Made by a program: the position numbers and the translations under genes. From Pseudarthrobacter cellobiosi (GTDB lineage Bacteria > Actinomycetota > Actinomycetes > Actinomycetales > Micrococcaceae), in contig NZ_JAMXBJ010000037.1 of the NCBI RefSeq assembly GCF_023913755.1, positions 41,049-105,048 of the forward strand: a stretch of 64,000 bases of DNA. Direction: 5' to 3'. Positions 8,644 through 19,555 of this stretch are shown here, in pieces. How positions within the stretch are numbered: position 1 is the first letter of the stretch; each line of letters opens with the position of its first letter. A model generated the notes under the pieces. That model had not been told where the DNA came from. It worked only from the letters and a program-made list of their open reading frames with translations, and ran no database searches.

Positions 8644-10232
8644 TGTCCGGCCACTTTCTTGGACTGCTGGAAGAGAAGGTAGGTCATGGGTGCCGAGAGC
8701 AGGATCATCAGCAGGGCGTAGGGGGCGGCGCCGGCGTAGTCGATCTCGCTGCTCTTGCTCCAGAACTCGGTGGCGAGCGTGCGGGTCCCGTTGGGGGATA
8801 GCAGGAGCGTGGCGGTCAGTTCGTTGGCAATGGCCAGGAACACCAAGGCCGCGCCGCCCGCGGCCGCCGGAGCGGTCAGCCGCAGCGTGACCCGGATGAA
8901 GGCCAGCAGCGGCGGTTTGCCCAGGGACTGGGCAGCTTCGTCGAGTTCCTTGGGGGCCTGGGACAGGCCGGCGCGGAGGGTGACCAGCGCCCGCGGCAGG
9001 AACAGCAGGACGTAGGCGGCCACGAGGACTCCGGCCGTTTGGTAGACGCCGGGGACCAGCCGGATGCTGACGGTGACGAACGCGAGGCCCACCACAATCC
9101 CGGGCAGGGAACTGGTGACGTAGTTGGAGAGCTCCAAGGACTTGCTGAACCAGCTGGGGTGCCGCACTGCAAGGAATGCCATGGGGAATGCGACGACGGT
9201 GGTCACCACCGCACCCGCCAGGCCGTAGCCGAGCGTGGTCAGGAGGGCCGGAGCGAACTCGTCGGCCGCCCAGATCGCGGAACCGCCCGCGACGATCCAG
9301 CGCAGGACGAAGAACACCGGCAGCCCGAAGGCCAGTCCCGTCAGCGCCAGCAGGGACAGCTGGGCCGGAACCTGGTACGCGTGCAGGGGCAGGCGCAATG
9401 CCCTCGCCTGGGCGCCGGATCCAATGCGGGCGTAGCGCGCAGTACCCCGGCCGCGGACCTCCACCACCAGCAGGATCAGGCAGAAAAACACGAGAACGCT
9501 GGCGAGCATGTTGCCGGCGGTCCCGTTGAACGTGGACTGGTACTGGACCATGATCGCGGTGGTGAACGTGTCGAATCGGATCATCGCGAACGCACCGTAT
9601 TCGGCCAAGAGGTGCAGGGCCACCAGAAGGGCGCCGCCGGTCATGGCGATCCTGAGCTGGGGGAGCACAACGCGGAAGAAGACCCGCCAGTTGCCGAGGC
9701 CCAGTGCGGCGGCGGACTGTTCGATGGCCGGGTCCAGACGGCCGAGGGTGGCGGCTGCGGGGATGTACACCAGCGGGAAATAGGACAGCGTGGCGATCAG
9801 GACCCCCGAGCCCAAGCCGGCAAGGGACGGGACTGCCGAGACCCACGCGTAGCTGTTCACAAACGCGGGAATGGCCAGCGGCGCCGCCAGCAAAACCGCC
9901 CAGATTTTATGGCCGCGGAGCTTGGTCCGTTCCACCAGCCAGGCACCTCCGACGCCGAGGATGATGCTGAGCGGGACGGTGATCACCATGAGCAGCACCG
10001 TGTTGAGCAGGAGTTCGCCGACGCGCGGCCGGAAGATCAGTTCGACGGCGGTGTCCCACCCGGTTGCCGCCGTCATGTACACGACGTATCCCAGCGGAAC
10101 GAGCGAAAACAATGCGATGAGCACTGCCAGGATGGACACCGTGGAAACGCCGAAAGGCGGGCGGGGGCTGGTGCCCCGGCCCGCCGTCGTCTTGCTCTCC
10201 GCTACAGGGGGAGCCGATAGATCAGTGGTCAC
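8640..10232 (-). CDS. fbpB: Ferric iron ABC transporter, permease
   Basis: 530 residues with about twelve membrane helices in two homologous halves, as in FbpB/SfuB. Each half carries an EAA-type loop: LDPAIEQSAAALGLGNWRVF in the first and KELDEAAQSLGKPPLLAFI in the second. It forms the membrane channel for ferric iron. The GTG at 10232 lies 4 bp after the binding-protein stop, and its own stop overlaps the ATPase start. The order fbpA-fbpB-fbpC on the minus strand forms one operon. Confidence 0.92.
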   Translation of the reverse strand: MTTDLSAPPVAESKTTAGRGTSPRPPFGVSTVSILAVLIALFSLVPLGYVVYMTAATGWDTAVELIFRPRVGELLLNTVLLMVITVPLSIILGVGGAWLVERTKLRGHKIWAVLLAAPLAIPAFVNSYAWVSAVPSLAGLGSGVLIATLSYFPLVYIPAAATLGRLDPAIEQSAAALGLGNWRVFFRVVLPQLRIAMTGGALLVALHLLAEYGAFAMIRFDTFTTAIMVQYQSTFNGTAGNMLASVLVFFCLILLVVEVRGRGTARYARIGSGAQARALRLPLHAYQVPAQLSLLALTGLAFGLPVFFVLRWIVAGGSAIWAADEFAPALLTTLGYGLAGAVVTTVVAFPMAFLAVRHPSWFSKSLELSNYVTSSLPGIVVGLAFVTVSIRLVPGVYQTAGVLVAAYVLLFLPRALVTLRAGLSQAPKELDEAAQSLGKPPLLAFIRVTLRLTAPAAAGGAALVFLAIANELTATLLLSPNGTRTLATEFWSKSSEIDYAGAAPYALLMILLSAPMTYLLFQQSKKVAGQ

Positions 10233-10236
10233 TGAA

Positions 10237-11292
10237 TTACAGGAGTCCTGCCTTGGTCATCAGCTCGGTGACCTTCGTGGAGTTCAGCTTGGCCGGGTCC
10301 ACTGTGGGCGCCTGAAGTTCCTTGATGGGAACCAGCTTGTCGTTGGCCGGTACCTCGGAAGCGATGGCGTATTCGAAGGAGGTGCCGTTCTTGAGGACTT
10401 CCTGGCCCTTCTTGCCGGTGATGAACTTCAGGAACGCCTGTGCATCAGCAGCGTTCTTAGACGACTTCAGCACGCCGCCGCCGGAGACGGATACAAACGC
10501 GCCCGGGTCCTGGTTCTTGAAGTAGTGCGGGGTGACGTTCTTGGAGTTCTCGCCGGTCTTGGCCTGGTCGCCGTAGTAGTAGTAGTGGTAGATCAGGGCG
10601 GCGTCGACTTCGCCGGCGTTGACTGCCTTCATGGCGGTGCTGTTGCCCTTGTAGGCCGTGAAGTTTTCCTTCATCCCCTTGAGCCATTCCTCGGCTGCGG
10701 CTTCGCCCTTGAGTTCGAGCAGCGCGGCGACGATGGCCTGGAAGTCAGCGCCGGACGGTGAAGCGGCCCACTTGCCCTTCCACTCCGGGTTGGCCAGGTC
10801 CAGCATGGACTTGGGCAGCTTGTCTTCGCTGATCTTGTTCTTGTCGTATACCAGGACGGTGGAGCGGGCGGCGATGCCCGTCCACTTGTTGGTGCTCGGG
10901 CGGAACTCAGCGGGAACCTGCTCGGCGGTGGCCTTGTCGACGTCGGCAAAGAGGCCGGCGTTTTCAACCTGAGCCATCGCGGGGGAGTTTTCGGTGAGGA
11001 AAACGTCAGCCGGGGACGCTGCACCTTCTTGGACGATCTGGTTGGACAGTTCGGTGTCCGAGCCCTGGCGCATGGTCACCTTGACGCCGGTCTCAGCCGT
11101 GAAAGCGTCGATCCATTCCTTCGTCAGGCTCTCGTGCTGGGCGTTGTAGACCGTGATCTCGCCGGAAGCCTGGCCGTCTGCGGCGGAGGTGCCGGTGGCT
11201 GCCGGGGACGTGCTGCCGCCACAGGCGGTCAGTCCGAGGGCTGCGGTGGCGGCGAGTGCGATGCCGGCCAGAGCGCTGTTGCGGATCTTCAT
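10237..11292 (-). CDS. fbpA: Ferric iron ABC transporter, substrate-binding lipoprotein
   Basis: 351 residues. A lipoprotein signal peptide ends in the lipobox LTACGG (Cys about 24). The mature protein begins with ITVYNAQHESLTKEWIDAF, a signature of FbpA/IdiA-type Fe(III)-binding proteins. A run of tyrosines in YHYYYYGDQAK matches the iron-liganding Tyr pair region. It delivers Fe(III) to the downstream permease. A DtxR/IdeR-like box about 80 bp upstream indicates repression by iron. Confidence 0.93.
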   Translation of the reverse strand: MKIRNSALAGIALAATAALGLTACGGSTSPAATGTSAADGQASGEITVYNAQHESLTKEWIDAFTAETGVKVTMRQGSDTELSNQIVQEGAASPADVFLTENSPAMAQVENAGLFADVDKATAEQVPAEFRPSTNKWTGIAARSTVLVYDKNKISEDKLPKSMLDLANPEWKGKWAASPSGADFQAIVAALLELKGEAAAEEWLKGMKENFTAYKGNSTAMKAVNAGEVDAALIYHYYYYGDQAKTGENSKNVTPHYFKNQDPGAFVSVSGGGVLKSSKNAADAQAFLKFITGKKGQEVLKNGTSFEYAIASEVPANDKLVPIKELQAPTVDPAKLNSTKVTELMTKAGLL

Positions 11293-11374
11293 TGAGTGCT
11301 ACTTTCTGGGGAAAAGTCTGGCGGACCGTGGGTCCTGGCGAGCCCGGAGTTAGGGTTGGCTCACTCGTGAAACT

Positions 11375-11393
11375 GTAGGTTAGCCATACCTAA
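11375..11393 (-). promoter_or_regulatory. DtxR/IdeR-type iron box upstream of fbpABC
   Basis: Read on the minus strand this 19-mer is TTAGGTATGGCTAACCTAC, a close match to the TTAGGTTAGGCTAACCTAA operator of DtxR/IdeR repressors, with a clear dyad. It lies 83 bp before the fbpA start. Binding of the Fe(II)-loaded repressor here would shut off iron import; this is inferred from the consensus. Confidence 0.75.
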
Positions 11394-11461
11394 GACACCA
11401 AGCAGCATTGCCCTTAAGTGAGCAGGATCACATGCATTACGGAACTGTTGCATGCCCTAAT

Positions 11462-12625
11462 TTATTCACGGCTTTTGTGGATGGCCGCTGCGGCCTCCAA
11501 CGCCATCCAGGCCTGCAGCTGGGTGGAAAGTTCGACGGCGGCTCCTGGCGGGTGGGTTGTGTCCGCCGGTTGTGCCGCGTGGATGGAGAACAGGACGCAC
11601 CCAGCCGTGGCTGATGCCGCTCCGCGGCCGGTCGGCCGGCGGCCCGCCCAGAAGGCTGCGGCAGTAGCTGTCACGAGTTCCTTCGCGGTGTTGCGGGCGG
11701 ACTCCGGGAGCCGGGCATCGACGGCGGCGAGTGCCAGGTACCGGCAGAGAATCCCGGTGAAGAGTCCGCCGTCGCCCGTTCCATCGCAGCGGAGGGTGCG
11801 CTGCCCCGGTACGGTGAGCTGGTTGGCGACCGCGTTCACCAGTGCCGCGGCCCGGGCGAGGTTGGCGTCGCCGCCGAGCTCCAGCAAGGCTCCCAGTACG
11901 GGGCCTTGGTTGTAGGTGTAGATGGTGCTCTCCACCATAACGTCGCCGGCCGGACTGAGCCGCGCCCCGTCAACATAGAGGCCCCGGGCCTCATCAAACA
12001 GCACGGCATTGAGCCAGTTCACCAACCGCTGCGCCTTGGCTTGCTGGCCTGTCCGGGCGTAGTAGAGCGCCACGGGGGCGGTGGCCGGGGTGTTTTTGAA
12101 GTCGCGCTTTTTGCTCCAGAAGGTCCCGCCGCCCAGGTCGTCGGTGGAGGCAGAATCGAACTGCAGTGTGAGGGTCTTGCGGACCCTGGCGCTGCGGCGG
12201 CGTCCGGGTTTACGCGTCTCCTCGGCCAGGCTTTGCAGGCGGTGCGACGCCAGCGCCAGCCATGCCATGTCGTCGTAGTAGTCGTTGACGAAGGTGAAGG
12301 CGTTGCGCAGCCGGATGCCCGTGACCAGCCTGGACGCAAGCTTGCCGGCGCTGGGGTGGTGTGGACCGTTGAACCTTGCCGCGGGGGTGGCTCCGTTGCC
12401 AAGTTCGCGGCGCCCGGCGTCCACCAGGCAGTCCAGGTAGTGCGCCTGCCACCAGTAGTGCCAGGGGTGGAGGAGGTTCTTCAGGTGTTTTGACGGCCAT
12501 TGCACGGCGGCCAGGTGGGTTCCCGGCAGGAACAGCAGCCGCCGGCCGAAGAGCTCTGTGACGGAGCCGGCCGCCACGTTGGCCCGGTCTTGCCAGTCGG
12601 CGGGTTCGGCATCCGGCATGGTCAT
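11462..12625 (-). CDS. Glycoside hydrolase family 76 (alpha-1,6-mannanase-like)
   Basis: A 387-residue all-helical barrel enzyme. The GH76 catalytic Asp pair is in FVNDYYDDMAWLALA (about residue 115). Further family motifs are PWHYWWQAHYLDCLVD, FDSASTDDLGGGTFW and VMVESTIYTYNQGPVLGAL. GH76 enzymes cut alpha-1,6-mannan backbones. No signal peptide is visible, so a cytoplasmic role on imported oligosaccharides or an endogenous glycan is more likely than secreted mannanase activity. Monocistronic, divergent from the SDR gene. Confidence 0.85.
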   Translation of the reverse strand: MTMPDAEPADWQDRANVAAGSVTELFGRRLLFLPGTHLAAVQWPSKHLKNLLHPWHYWWQAHYLDCLVDAGRRELGNGATPAARFNGPHHPSAGKLASRLVTGIRLRNAFTFVNDYYDDMAWLALASHRLQSLAEETRKPGRRRSARVRKTLTLQFDSASTDDLGGGTFWSKKRDFKNTPATAPVALYYARTGQQAKAQRLVNWLNAVLFDEARGLYVDGARLSPAGDVMVESTIYTYNQGPVLGALLELGGDANLARAAALVNAVANQLTVPGQRTLRCDGTGDGGLFTGILCRYLALAAVDARLPESARNTAKELVTATAAAFWAGRRPTGRGAASATAGCVLFSIHAAQPADTTHPPGAAVELSTQLQAWMALEAAAAIHKSRE

Positions 12626-12727
12626 CCGTTCAGCCTAGTGGGTGCGGCTCGCAGGATTTTCAGTTAACATGCACTAACTAATGTTCCGCGCTGGTCTCCG
12701 GTGTTGGGACCGCATCAAGGAGGATGT

Positions 12728-13537
12728 ATGGACGTCTTGGGTACTGTCGCGCTGATTACGGGTGGGGCGTCCGGGCTGGGGGCTGCCACAGCGAAGCGCC
12801 TGTTCGACGCCGGCGCCTCGGTGGTGCTGATCGACCTGCCGTCCTCTGCCGGTGCGGCCTACGCCGCCGAGCTCAACACCGCAGCGCTGAACGCCGCCGG
12901 CGGTTCAGGGGCACAAGCGGCCTTTGTCCCCGCGGACGTCACCAACGAAGCTGAGGTGCAGGCCGCAGTCAACACCGCTGTGGCGCTGGGGCCGCTCCGC
13001 ATTGTTGTGAACTGCGCCGGCGTCGCCACCCCGGGCAAGGTCCTGGGCCGGGACGGAGTCCTTCCGCTGGACACGTTCAACCGCGTCATCCAGGTCAACC
13101 TCATCGGGACGTTCAACGTGCTGCGACTGGCAGCAGCGGCCATGGTTGCCACCGAACCGGTCAGCACTGAGTTGGGCGGCCCCGAGCGCGGCGTCATCAT
13201 CAATACCGCCTCCGTGGCTGCCTTCGACGGGCAGATCGGCCAGCCGGCCTACGCCGCTTCCAAGGGCGCCGTCGCCGCGATGACGCTGCCGCTGGCCCGG
13301 GAACTGGCCCGATCGCTGGTGCGCGTGGTGACCATCGCCCCGGGCATCTTCGAAACACCCATGATGGCAACCCTCCCGCAGGACGCGCAGGATTCGCTGG
13401 GCCAGCAGGTCCCGCACCCGTCCCGCCTGGGCAAGCCGGCCGAATATGCCAGTCTGGTGGCCCACATTGTGCAGAACGCGATGATCAACGGCGAAACCAT
13501 CCGGCTCGACGGCGCCATCCGAATGGGCCCGAAATGA
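12728..13537 (+). CDS. Short-chain dehydrogenase (3-hydroxyacyl-CoA dehydrogenase type 2-like)
   Basis: About 269 residues. Rossmann motif [15 protein letters not shown] strand motif, catalytic Ser in [15 protein letters not shown] and YAASKG (YxxxK). The C-terminal part ([23 protein letters not shown]) resembles HSD10-type 3-hydroxyacyl-CoA dehydrogenases. The ATG at 12728 has AGGAGG 6 nt upstream. Its stop overlaps the acyl-CoA dehydrogenase start (ATGA), so the two act as one unit, probably in branched-chain or fatty acid beta-oxidation. Confidence 0.88.
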   Translation: MDVLGTVALITGGASGLGAATAKRLFDAGASVVLIDLPSSAGAAYAAELNTAALNAAGGSGAQAAFVPADVTNEAEVQAAVNTAVALGPLRIVVNCAGVATPGKVLGRDGVLPLDTFNRVIQVNLIGTFNVLRLAAAAMVATEPVSTELGGPERGVIINTASVAAFDGQIGQPAYAASKGAVAAMTLPLARELARSLVRVVTIAPGIFETPMMATLPQDAQDSLGQQVPHPSRLGKPAEYASLVAHIVQNAMINGETIRLDGAIRMGPK

Positions 13538-14784
13538 GCCAGCCGGGCACCTCCGAGCCGGGCACCTCCGAACCGGCGATCGACGAACTGCCCACCGCCG
13601 ATTTTTTCGCGTTTGAGTCCCTCCTCAACTCGAAGGAGCGGGCCAAGCTGGCCGAACTGCGAGAGTTCCTGGCGACGGAGATCGCCCCCTACGCGTCGGA
13701 CTGGTGGAACAAGGCGGAGTTCCCGGCGCACATCCTGCCCAAGCTCGCCGCGCTGGAGCTGAGCACGCCGGCGCAGCGCGGCTACAGCAACCTTTTCGCC
13801 GGCCTGGTCATCGCCGAGATGACGCGCGTGGACACCTCGATCGCCACATTTTTCCTGGTACACCACGATCTGTTTGTGGAGTCGCTCTACGGTTTCGGTT
13901 CGGCCGGCCAGAAAGAGCGGCTGCTCGCGGACGCCTCAAGCCTGCGCATCACGGGCGCCTTCGCCCTCACCGAACCCGGCCACGGTTCCGACGTTGCCGG
14001 CGGGATGGAAACGAGTGCCCGGCGCATCTCCAGTGCCACGGGAGAGCCCGACGACGACGGCGACGCGTGGGTGCTCAACGGCGCCAAGCGCTGGATCGGG
14101 AATGGGACGTTCTGCGACTACATGCTCGTGTGGGCCAGGGACGAGGCCGTGGCTGCCAACGGGCATGGCGCGGTCCGAGGGTTCATCGTTGATGCTTCCT
14201 TGCCGGGTGTGAGCCGGAGCCGGATCGAGAACAAGATTGCGCTCCGGACCGTGCAGAACGCGGACATTGTGCTTAAGGATGTCCAGGTCGCCGAGGCCGA
14301 CCGGTTCGCCGGCATCAGCAGTTTCGAGGACACCAACCAGCTCCTGCGCGGCTCGCGGATCATGGTGGCGTGGCAGGCGGTGGGGCAGCAGCTGGCGGCG
14401 TTCGACGTCGCCCGGCAGTACGCCGTCGAACGCCACCAGTTCGGCCGGCCGCTGGCGAAATTCCAGCTCATCCAGCAGCAGCTGGTCACCATGCTGGGCA
14501 ACGCCGTAGCGAGCATGGCGATGATGGTGCGTATTGCCCAGCTGCAGGATGACGGCGTGGCGGATATGCCGCAGGTGGCCCTCGCCAAGTCCTACACCAG
14601 CGCCCGGATGCGCGAGACAGTGGCGCTGGGCCGGTCCATCCTGGGCGGCAACGGCATCGTGACCGACTACCGGATGGCCAAAATCTTCGCCGACGCCGAG
14701 GCCATCTACACCTACGAGGGCTCGTTCGAAATCAACACGCTCATTGTGGGCCGGGCGGTCACCGGCGTCTCAGCGATCGTCTGA
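13534..14784 (+). CDS. Acyl-CoA dehydrogenase
   Basis: 416 residues with the three-domain ACAD layout: helical N-terminus, beta domain with [19 protein letters not shown] and [10 protein letters not shown] (FAD/substrate contact), and a C-terminal helical domain. The motif [24 protein letters not shown] contains the Glu expected for the catalytic base (ending YEG). RQFG-type segment [19 protein letters not shown] is present. A short N-terminal repeat ([11 protein letters not shown]) precedes the fold. Translationally coupled to the upstream SDR. Closest in style to glutaryl-CoA-type or short-chain ACADs, but chain length is not assignable by eye. Confidence 0.9.
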   Translation: MSQPGTSEPGTSEPAIDELPTADFFAFESLLNSKERAKLAELREFLATEIAPYASDWWNKAEFPAHILPKLAALELSTPAQRGYSNLFAGLVIAEMTRVDTSIATFFLVHHDLFVESLYGFGSAGQKERLLADASSLRITGAFALTEPGHGSDVAGGMETSARRISSATGEPDDDGDAWVLNGAKRWIGNGTFCDYMLVWARDEAVAANGHGAVRGFIVDASLPGVSRSRIENKIALRTVQNADIVLKDVQVAEADRFAGISSFEDTNQLLRGSRIMVAWQAVGQQLAAFDVARQYAVERHQFGRPLAKFQLIQQQLVTMLGNAVASMAMMVRIAQLQDDGVADMPQVALAKSYTSARMRETVALGRSILGGNGIVTDYRMAKIFADAEAIYTYEGSFEINTLIVGRAVTGVSAIV

Positions 14785-14795
14785 CCCACCATCTG

Positions 14796-14850
14796 GCGCG
14801 AAAGGACACTTGAGGCCCCGTTCCGCTGGGGCTTAAGTGTCCTTTCGCGC
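14796..14850. terminator. Strong bidirectional stem-loop
   Basis: Arms at 14796-14819 and 14828-14850 pair almost perfectly (one bulged base), with an 8-nt loop. It lies between the convergent acyl-CoA dehydrogenase and DUF1684 genes and ends immediately before the latter's stop codon. Confidence 0.7.
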
Positions 14851-15687
14851 TCAATCAGCGAGGAGAGGTTGCTTTTCGCCGGCTTCGATCTTCGCGTCGA
14901 GGCTGTTGTTCTTCACGGGCATGGGGCAGGTACCGAACGGGGTGAAGGCGCTGGGGTAATTGATGGCGCGGTTGAAGTCCAGGACCACCGTGGCCTTCCC
15001 GGCCGCGTCAATGCGTGGCCGAGTCGTGGAGACCTTCCGCCACTCATCAGTTGATTCGCCGTTGGTCCCGTCATGGAACGTGATGGTCAGCGCGCCCAGT
15101 TTTTCCTCCTCGGCGTGCAGCCGGTACTGATGGTCGTTCCCCGGCAGCCGAAAAACCACCTCGCCCACCGAATAATGCACGCCGTCCACCAGCGGATTGG
15201 CCGTTCCGATCGGGACGGCCACCGGTTCGGGGTATGCCTCGAAGGCGGCCTCAACCACCAGGTCCGGGTTGTAGTCGAACGTGGGAACGCCGTCGAACTC
15301 CGTCAGCACCGGCGAGCCGGAATCGCGGGTCCGGATGGCGTACCGGTCCGCGCGCATGGCGAGTTCCACCACTACCTGCTGCCCGTCCGCGCCGCCGAAC
15401 TGCACCCACATCAGGGATTCCTCGTTGGCGAGGGCGGCCGTAATGGTCCCGTCCACGGGCTCGCCGGTTTCCACCAGCGTCAGGCCGTCCTGCGCCGCAG
15501 CGGTGAGTGTCGCCGTCGTGCCGTCCGTGGACCAGAGGCCGGGGGCGAGTTCGACGCCGGCGGGCCGGGATTCCAGCCACTGGAAGGAGGTGAGCGTCAG
15601 CCAGCCGTGGCGGGTGGCGAGGGCCTTGTTCCGGTTCGTGCGGAAACGCTGCCAGCGTTCCCGCTGCGCGGTTGCGGTGGTGTCCAT
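14851..15687 (-). CDS. DUF1684 domain protein
   Basis: About 278 residues. The family signature is the C-terminal block LDFNRAINYPSAFTPFGTCP with P-x(5)-N-x-L and IEAGE after it; the N-terminal WLTLTSFQWLE is also typical. Many members are cytosolic and uncharacterised. The ATG at 15687, with GGGAGG upstream, is preferred over an in-frame ATG 12 nt earlier. Confidence 0.8.
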   Translation of the reverse strand: MDTTATAQRERWQRFRTNRNKALATRHGWLTLTSFQWLESRPAGVELAPGLWSTDGTTATLTAAAQDGLTLVETGEPVDGTITAALANEESLMWVQFGGADGQQVVVELAMRADRYAIRTRDSGSPVLTEFDGVPTFDYNPDLVVEAAFEAYPEPVAVPIGTANPLVDGVHYSVGEVVFRLPGNDHQYRLHAEEEKLGALTITFHDGTNGESTDEWRKVSTTRPRIDAAGKATVVLDFNRAINYPSAFTPFGTCPMPVKNNSLDAKIEAGEKQPLLAD

Positions 15688-15899
15688 GGTTCCTCCCAAA
15701 GGGTTCTGATTCCCCGGCTACAACTTCAAGGCCTACAACCCGGCGCAGACGCTGTCCATTCCATCACGGACCGCCGCGGAGCACCACGGACCTAGCGCCG
15801 CGTTGCTGCCGCAGACCTTGTCTTGCAGGCGGCGGAGAGTAACGTCGAAGGCGACGGAACCTCGTTTCCGGACTCCCAACGGCTGACCTCGGAGGAACC

Positions 15900-16580
15900 A
15901 TGAAAATCGCGGTCCTGGGCGCGGGTTTCGCGGGCCGGACCCTCGTGGGCGCGCTGTCCGCGCTGGGGCACGACGTGGTGGTGGGCACCCGCGACCCGGG
16001 GGAGACTCTCGCCCGCAGCGCGCCCGACGCCATGGGCGCGCCGCCCTTCAGCGAATGGCACGCAGCGAACCAGCACATAGCCCTGGAAACGTTCGCGGAG
16101 GCCGCAGCCGCGGCGGAACTGATAGTCAATGCAACGAACGGAGCGGGCGCACTCAGTGCCCTCAGCGCCGCGCGTTCGGCCAACCTGTCGGGGAAAGTGG
16201 TGGTGGACGTTTCCAACCCGCTCGACTTCTCCCAGGGCATGCCGCCGGTGCTGAGCCCGGTCAACACGGACAGCAACGCCGAACGGATCCAGCACGCGTT
16301 TCCGGAGGCGCGGGTGGTCAAAACCCTGAACACCATGAACGCAGGGCTGATGGTTGACCCAGGACGGCTGGGCGGCGGGGACCACTCGGTGTTTGTCTCC
16401 GGCGACGACGCCGGTGCCAAGAACTCCGTGACGGCGCTCCTCCAGGAGCTGGGCCACCGCGATATTATTGACCTCGGAGACATCACCACCGCTCGCGGAG
16501 CGGAGATGATGCTCCCGGTGTGGCTGCGCCTGTGGTCGGCGTTGGGGACTCCGGATTTCAATTTCAAGATCGTCCGCTGA
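15900..16580 (+). CDS. F420-/NADP-type oxidoreductase-like protein (NADPH-dependent reductase, COG2085)
   Basis: 226 residues. The N-terminal nucleotide-binding motif VLGAGFAGRTLVGALSALGH is followed by VVGTRDP (phosphate-binding Arg, NADP preference), VVVDVSNPLD, VVKTLNTMN and a C-terminal substrate cap. The family includes F420H2:NADP oxidoreductases, but short actinobacterial members often act on other substrates. AGGAGG-like GGAGGAACC precedes the ATG. Confidence 0.8.
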   Translation: MKIAVLGAGFAGRTLVGALSALGHDVVVGTRDPGETLARSAPDAMGAPPFSEWHAANQHIALETFAEAAAAAELIVNATNGAGALSALSAARSANLSGKVVVDVSNPLDFSQGMPPVLSPVNTDSNAERIQHAFPEARVVKTLNTMNAGLMVDPGRLGGGDHSVFVSGDDAGAKNSVTALLQELGHRDIIDLGDITTARGAEMMLPVWLRLWSALGTPDFNFKIVR

Positions 16581-16732
16581 CGTCCGGCGCGGCAGGGGCG
16601 GAGACCGGCGCAATATCTGAGACGGATTCCGCCTTCGCCATCCCGTGCAGGTAGCATCGATAGCTAGTAACGTGGCTCACAGTATCCAGCGCAGTGTACG
16701 AGCCAAGTCCGAACCCTCGAAAGACAGTTTCC

Positions 16733-19555
16733 ATGGCTAACACTGCAATGAACTCCGCAACCGACCTCGCCTCTGAACTGAGGGCCGACGTCCGGCGCGT
16801 CTCCACGCTGCTGGGTGAATCCCTGGTCCGCCAGCACGGCCCCGAACTCCTTGCTCTGGTGGAGCAGGTCCGCCTCCTCACCAAGGAGTCCAAGGAAGCC
16901 GCCCGCGGCGGTGCCGATGCCACCGGACCATGGAGCGCGCACGACGTCGTCGAACAGGTCCGCGAACTGCTCGGCTCCCTGCCGATCGAGCAGGCCACCG
17001 ACCTGGTGCGAGCGTTCGCGTTCTACTTCCACCTTGCCAACGCGGCCGAGCAGGTCCATCGGGTCCGCGGCCTGCGGACCCGGCAGGAGAAGGACGGGTG
17101 GCTGGCCAAGGCTGTCACCGAAATCGCCGCCAAGGCGGGGCCCGAAGTCCTGCAGGAAGTGGTCAACGGGCTGGACGTCCGCCCCATCTTCACCGCCCAC
17201 CCCACCGAGGCTTCGCGCCGTTCCGTGCTGGACAAGATCCGCAAGCTCTCTGATGTCCTGGCCGAGCCCACGAAGGAAGGCACCACCGCGCGCCGCCGGC
17301 AGGACCGCCAGCTTTCGGAGGTCATCGACCAGATGTGGCAGACCGATGAACTGCGCCAGGTACGCCCCACCCCGGTGGACGAGGCCCGCAACGCGATCTA
17401 CTACCTTGGCGGCATCCTGACCGACGCCATGCCCGAGATGCTCTCGGATTTCTCGGAACTGCTCGGTGAGCACGGGGTCAGCCTTTCGTCCCAGGACGCA
17501 CCCATCCGGTTTGGGTCCTGGATCGGCGGCGACCGGGACGGCAATCCCAACGTCACGGCGGCGGTCACCCGGGAAATCCTGCAGATCCAGAACCAGCACG
17601 CCGTCCGCATCAGCATCGCGATGATGGACGAGCTGATCTCCATCCTGTCCAACTCCACCGCCTTGTCCGGTGCGGACCAGACCCTGCTGGACTCCATCGA
17701 CGCGGACCTGAAGAAGCTGCCGGGCCTGGACCGGCGCGTCCTGGAGCTCAACGCCCAGGAGCCCTACCGCCTCAAGCTCACCTGCATCAAAGCCAAGCTC
17801 ATCAACACGGGCAAGCGGGTGGCCGCGGACTCCACGCACGAGCACGGCCGTGACTACAGCTCCACCGAGGAACTCCTCAACGACCTCGAACTGCTGGAGC
17901 TGTCCCTCCGCAACCACTCGGCGTCGCTTGCTGCCGACGGCGCGTTGGCCCGTGTCCGCCGTGCCGTCGCGTCCTTCGGCCTGCACCTGGCCACATTGGA
18001 CATCCGCGAACACGCCGACCACCACCATGACGCCGTTGGCCAGCTGATGGACCGGCTGGGCGGGCCCGGCATCCGCTATGCCGAACTGAGCCGTGAGGAA
18101 CGCTTCGAGGTGCTCGGCTCGGAGCTCGCCTCACGCCGGCCGCTCTCCGGCCACCCGATCAAGCTCGACGGCGTCGCTGACGGCACGTACGACGTCTTCC
18201 GCGAGATCCGCCGCGCCCTGCGCACGTACGGTCCGGACGTCATCGAGACCTACATCATTTCCATGACCCGCGGCGCGGACGACGTCCTGGCCGCGGCCGT
18301 ACTGGCCCGCGAGGCAGGCCTGATCAACCTGTTCGGTGAATCTCCCTACGCCAAGATCGGGTTCGCGCCCCTGCTGGAGACCGTTGAGGAACTGCGTGCC
18401 TCGGCGGAGATCGTGGACCAGCTGCTGTCCGTTCCGTCCTACCGCGACCTGGTCCGGCTGCGCGGCGACGTCCAGGAAATCATGCTGGGCTACTCGGACT
18501 CCAACAAGGAATCCGGCGTGATGACCAGCCAGTGGGAGATCCACAAGACCCAGCGCAACCTGCGCGACGTGGCGGCCAAGCATGGCGTCCGAGTCCGGTT
18601 GTTCCACGGCCGCGGCGGTTCCGTGGGCCGTGGCGGCGGACCCACTTACGACGCCATCATGGCCCAGCCCAACGGCGTGCTGGAAGGCGAGATCAAGTTC
18701 ACTGAGCAGGGCGAGGTCATCTCGGACAAATACTCGCTGCCGGAGCTGGCCCGGGAAAACCTGGAGCTGTCCCTCGCGGCAGTGCTTCAGGGCTCGGCCC
18801 TGCACCGGGATCCGCGCACGTCGGACGACCAGCGCGAACGGTACGGGCACGTTATGGAAATCATCTCCGACGGCGCCTTCGACCGGTACCGGAACCTGAT
18901 CGACCATCCTGACCTGCCCGCGTACTTCCTGGCCTCCACTCCGGTGGAGCAGCTGGGCTCGCTGAACATCGGCTCCCGCCCGTCCAAACGCCCGGATTCC
19001 GGGGCAGGGCTTGGCGGCCTGCGTGCCATCCCCTGGGTGTTCGGCTGGACCCAGTCCCGGCAGATCGTCCCGGGCTGGTTCGGTGTGGGCTCGGGCCTGA
19101 AGGCTGCCCGCGAGGCCGGAAACTCCGCCCAGCTGGTGGAGATGATGCAAAACTGGCACTTCTTCCGGTCCGTTGTCTCCAATGTGGAGATGACGCTGGC
19201 CAAGACGGACATGGACATCGCCGGGTACTACGTGGCCACCCTGGTTCCCGAGGACCTGCACCACATTTTCCGGGCCATCCGCGAAGAGTACGAACTCACG
19301 GTCACCGAGATCCAGAACCTGACCGGCGAGAACGTGCTCCTGGACGCCCAGCCGACGCTCAAGCGTTCGCTGGAGATCCGGGACCAGTACCTGGACCCCA
19401 TCAGCTACCTGCAGGTGGAGCTGCTTCGCCGCATCCGGGCCACCCAGGGCGCCGAAGGCGAGAGCATCAGCGGTGCCGAGATCGACGAACGGCTCCAGCG
19501 GGCCATGCTGATCACTGTCAACGGCGTAGCGGCAGGCCTGCGCAACACGGGCTAG
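16733..19555 (+). CDS. ppc: Phosphoenolpyruvate carboxylase
   Basis: About 940 residues; the anaplerotic enzyme that makes oxaloacetate from PEP and bicarbonate. Conserved sites in order: [12 protein letters not shown] (catalytic His), [69 protein letters not shown] (Gly-rich catalytic loop), [14 protein letters not shown], and a C-terminus ending RNTG, like the canonical QNTG. The full length fits the family. The start is placed at ATG 16733; an upstream GTG at 16694 is less likely. Confidence 0.97.
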   Translation: MANTAMNSATDLASELRADVRRVSTLLGESLVRQHGPELLALVEQVRLLTKESKEAARGGADATGPWSAHDVVEQVRELLGSLPIEQATDLVRAFAFYFHLANAAEQVHRVRGLRTRQEKDGWLAKAVTEIAAKAGPEVLQEVVNGLDVRPIFTAHPTEASRRSVLDKIRKLSDVLAEPTKEGTTARRRQDRQLSEVIDQMWQTDELRQVRPTPVDEARNAIYYLGGILTDAMPEMLSDFSELLGEHGVSLSSQDAPIRFGSWIGGDRDGNPNVTAAVTREILQIQNQHAVRISIAMMDELISILSNSTALSGADQTLLDSIDADLKKLPGLDRRVLELNAQEPYRLKLTCIKAKLINTGKRVAADSTHEHGRDYSSTEELLNDLELLELSLRNHSASLAADGALARVRRAVASFGLHLATLDIREHADHHHDAVGQLMDRLGGPGIRYAELSREERFEVLGSELASRRPLSGHPIKLDGVADGTYDVFREIRRALRTYGPDVIETYIISMTRGADDVLAAAVLAREAGLINLFGESPYAKIGFAPLLETVEELRASAEIVDQLLSVPSYRDLVRLRGDVQEIMLGYSDSNKESGVMTSQWEIHKTQRNLRDVAAKHGVRVRLFHGRGGSVGRGGGPTYDAIMAQPNGVLEGEIKFTEQGEVISDKYSLPELARENLELSLAAVLQGSALHRDPRTSDDQRERYGHVMEIISDGAFDRYRNLIDHPDLPAYFLASTPVEQLGSLNIGSRPSKRPDSGAGLGGLRAIPWVFGWTQSRQIVPGWFGVGSGLKAAREAGNSAQLVEMMQNWHFFRSVVSNVEMTLAKTDMDIAGYYVATLVPEDLHHIFRAIREEYELTVTEIQNLTGENVLLDAQPTLKRSLEIRDQYLDPISYLQVELLRRIRATQGAEGESISGAEIDERLQRAMLITVNGVAAGLRNTG

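Noticed and set aside
8644..9846. Long upstream extension of the fbpC frame
   Set aside because: It overlaps the permease gene in the same direction but in another frame, with Arg/Pro-rich shadow composition; the ATPase homology starts at 8643.
16664..19264. Large minus-strand open frames opposite ppc
   Set aside because: Typical antisense shadows of high-GC codon bias; the plus-strand product is an unmistakable PEP carboxylase.
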